From: Bacteroidales bacterium
Lineage (GTDB): Bacteria > Bacteroidota > Bacteroidia > Bacteroidales > Tenuifilaceae
Length of the DNA stretch: 64,000 bases
Reading direction: 5' to 3'
NCBI GenBank assembly: GCA_016931855.1
Contig: JAFGDZ010000060.1
Coordinates: forward strand, 1-64,000
Each line of letters opens with the position of its first letter. Positions within the stretch are counted from its first letter, which is position 1. The notes below the pieces were generated by a model. It was not told where the DNA came from and did not search any database. It worked only from the letters and a program-made list of their open reading frames with translations. Of this stretch, positions 63,379 to 64,000 are shown one piece after another. Position numbers and translations under genes: made by a program.

Positions 63379-64000
63379 TCACTAATTTTGGTTGATGATT
63401 TTCCAAACCGATACGATACCGACACAAACGGCGTATAGCCCAAAACCTCGTGGTGCGAGAAGGCTAAATCAAAGCAAACGCGCTTAAAGGTGTACCCCAA
63501 TCCAAAGCTAAGGGAAACGGGCTCGGAAGAAACGCCAATACGCAAGGCCAGCGCATCAATAGGCAGGAATTCTACCCCAAATTTGGCAACAGGATCAGTA
63601 TCGGTGTTATCCTCAACTTCTGCGCTAAGCAAAAACATCTGCGAAAAAGAGTAGGAGACCCCAGCGCGTAGGGTGACTGGTATTGATGCATTATCGCCAA
63701 GTGATGTACGGGTGGGGTTAAATACGTTGGCGCCAACAGCTAAACTTGATGTGGGCTTGTACAGAAGCCCCAAGGCTGCGGAAAAGGCTGATGCATCGCC
63801 GTACTCGCCCGCTATGGCCATACGATGGTAGTTTAGCCCAATACCCGCCGAGAGCTCAGGGGTAAGCATCATTCCGTAGGCTAAGCTTGCAAAAGTTTCG
63901 CTATAGCCACTGTATCCCATATTGCTTAGCGCCACACCAAAAGTCCCTGGCCTAAGCGGCACTAGTGCTGCAACGCTACTATTACTTAGCTCCTTTACCA
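63375..64000 (-). CDS. PorV/PorQ-like outer-membrane protein, 5' end beyond the window
   Basis: The open frame continues past the window end (VKELSNSSVAALVPLRPGTFG before the region shown as start, which is only a GTG inside the gene), so about 207 residues are visible. They show the family's repeated G-x-x-Y strands: GYSGYSETFASLAYGMML, LSAGIGLNYHRMAIAGEYGD and LAVGANVFNPTRTSLGDNAS. This resembles PorV/PorQ-type barrels but lacks the diagnostic N-terminus because that part is not in the window. It overlaps the helix-hairpin-helix gene by 4 bases. Confidence 0.68.
   Translation of the reverse strand, partial: VKELSNSSVAALVPLRPGTFGVALSNMGYSGYSETFASLAYGMMLTPELSAGIGLNYHRMAIAGEYGDASAFSAALGLLYKPTSSLAVGANVFNPTRTSLGDNASIPVTLRAGVSYSFSQMFLLSAEVEDNTDTDPVAKFGVEFLPIDALALRIGVSSEPVSLSFGLGYTFKRVCFDLAFSHHEVLGYTPFVSVSYRFGKSSTKISE

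Overview
The window looks like the chromosome of a Bacteroidota bacterium, most likely Bacteroidales-like. The signs are a type IX secretion PorQ-family protein, many lipoproteins and outer-membrane barrels, a TonB-dependent receptor with a carboxypeptidase-like N-terminal domain, neighbours resembling DUF4876, DUF6850 and DUF4857, almost no Shine-Dalgarno sites, and several matches to the Bacteroidetes -7 box TAnnTTTG. No rRNA or complete tRNA gene was found, so no genus is proposed.

Layout. 1-800: a possible 3' end of a reading frame, hairpin-rich DNA and a BRO-N/antirepressor pseudogene. 805-4000: PAS histidine kinase, a membrane protein with a peptidoglycan-binding-like tail, and PorQ. 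4096-7823: an ECF sigma factor locus (lipoprotein, sigma factor, membrane-anchored barrel protein, second lipoprotein) in which both lipoprotein genes carry the same promoter-like sequence with identical spacing. 7824-12200: palindrome cluster, YoaP-like acetyltransferase, receiver-like protein, chemoreceptor, toxin-antitoxin pair. 12252-17307 (minus): PriA, CPBP protease, IspH, Cmk. 17578-22618: two secreted proteins, a DUF6602-like protein, YkgJ-like Fe-S protein, DMT transporter, M20 amidohydrolase. 23185-28740: a large alpha-2-macroglobulin-like protein, followed by a three-copy 63-bp repeat. 29352-33710: two SGNH hydrolases and an MBOAT O-acyltransferase. 33723-38051: nitroreductase, exported HMA-domain protein, M3 metallopeptidase, CvfB-like RNA-binding protein.

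38204-48317 is a nine-gene, same-strand cluster: TonB-dependent receptor, small Cys-rich exported protein, DUF4876-like lipoprotein, DUF6850-like barrel, ABC ATPase, ABC permease, DUF4857-like protein, OB-fold-like lipoprotein and PepSY-type membrane protein. It reads as an uptake or processing system for a metal or metal complex of unknown identity. 48393-54696 holds an FtsX/MacB-type permease, an Mrr-like endonuclease, and a sigma-54 response regulator with its kinase. 54720-61303 holds a methyltransferase, a small membrane protein, LysS (minus), then LipA, LipB and RecJ. The window ends with a minus-strand pair: a helix-hairpin-helix protein with a barrel-like C-terminus and a partial PorV/PorQ-like protein.

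The strongest candidate for an undescribed system is the ECF locus at 4.1-7.7 kb. Its presumed anti-sigma protein appears to join a cytoplasmic repeat domain, one inner-membrane helix, a periplasmic linker and an outer-membrane-barrel-like domain in one chain, and two unrelated-looking lipoproteins share its promoter signature.
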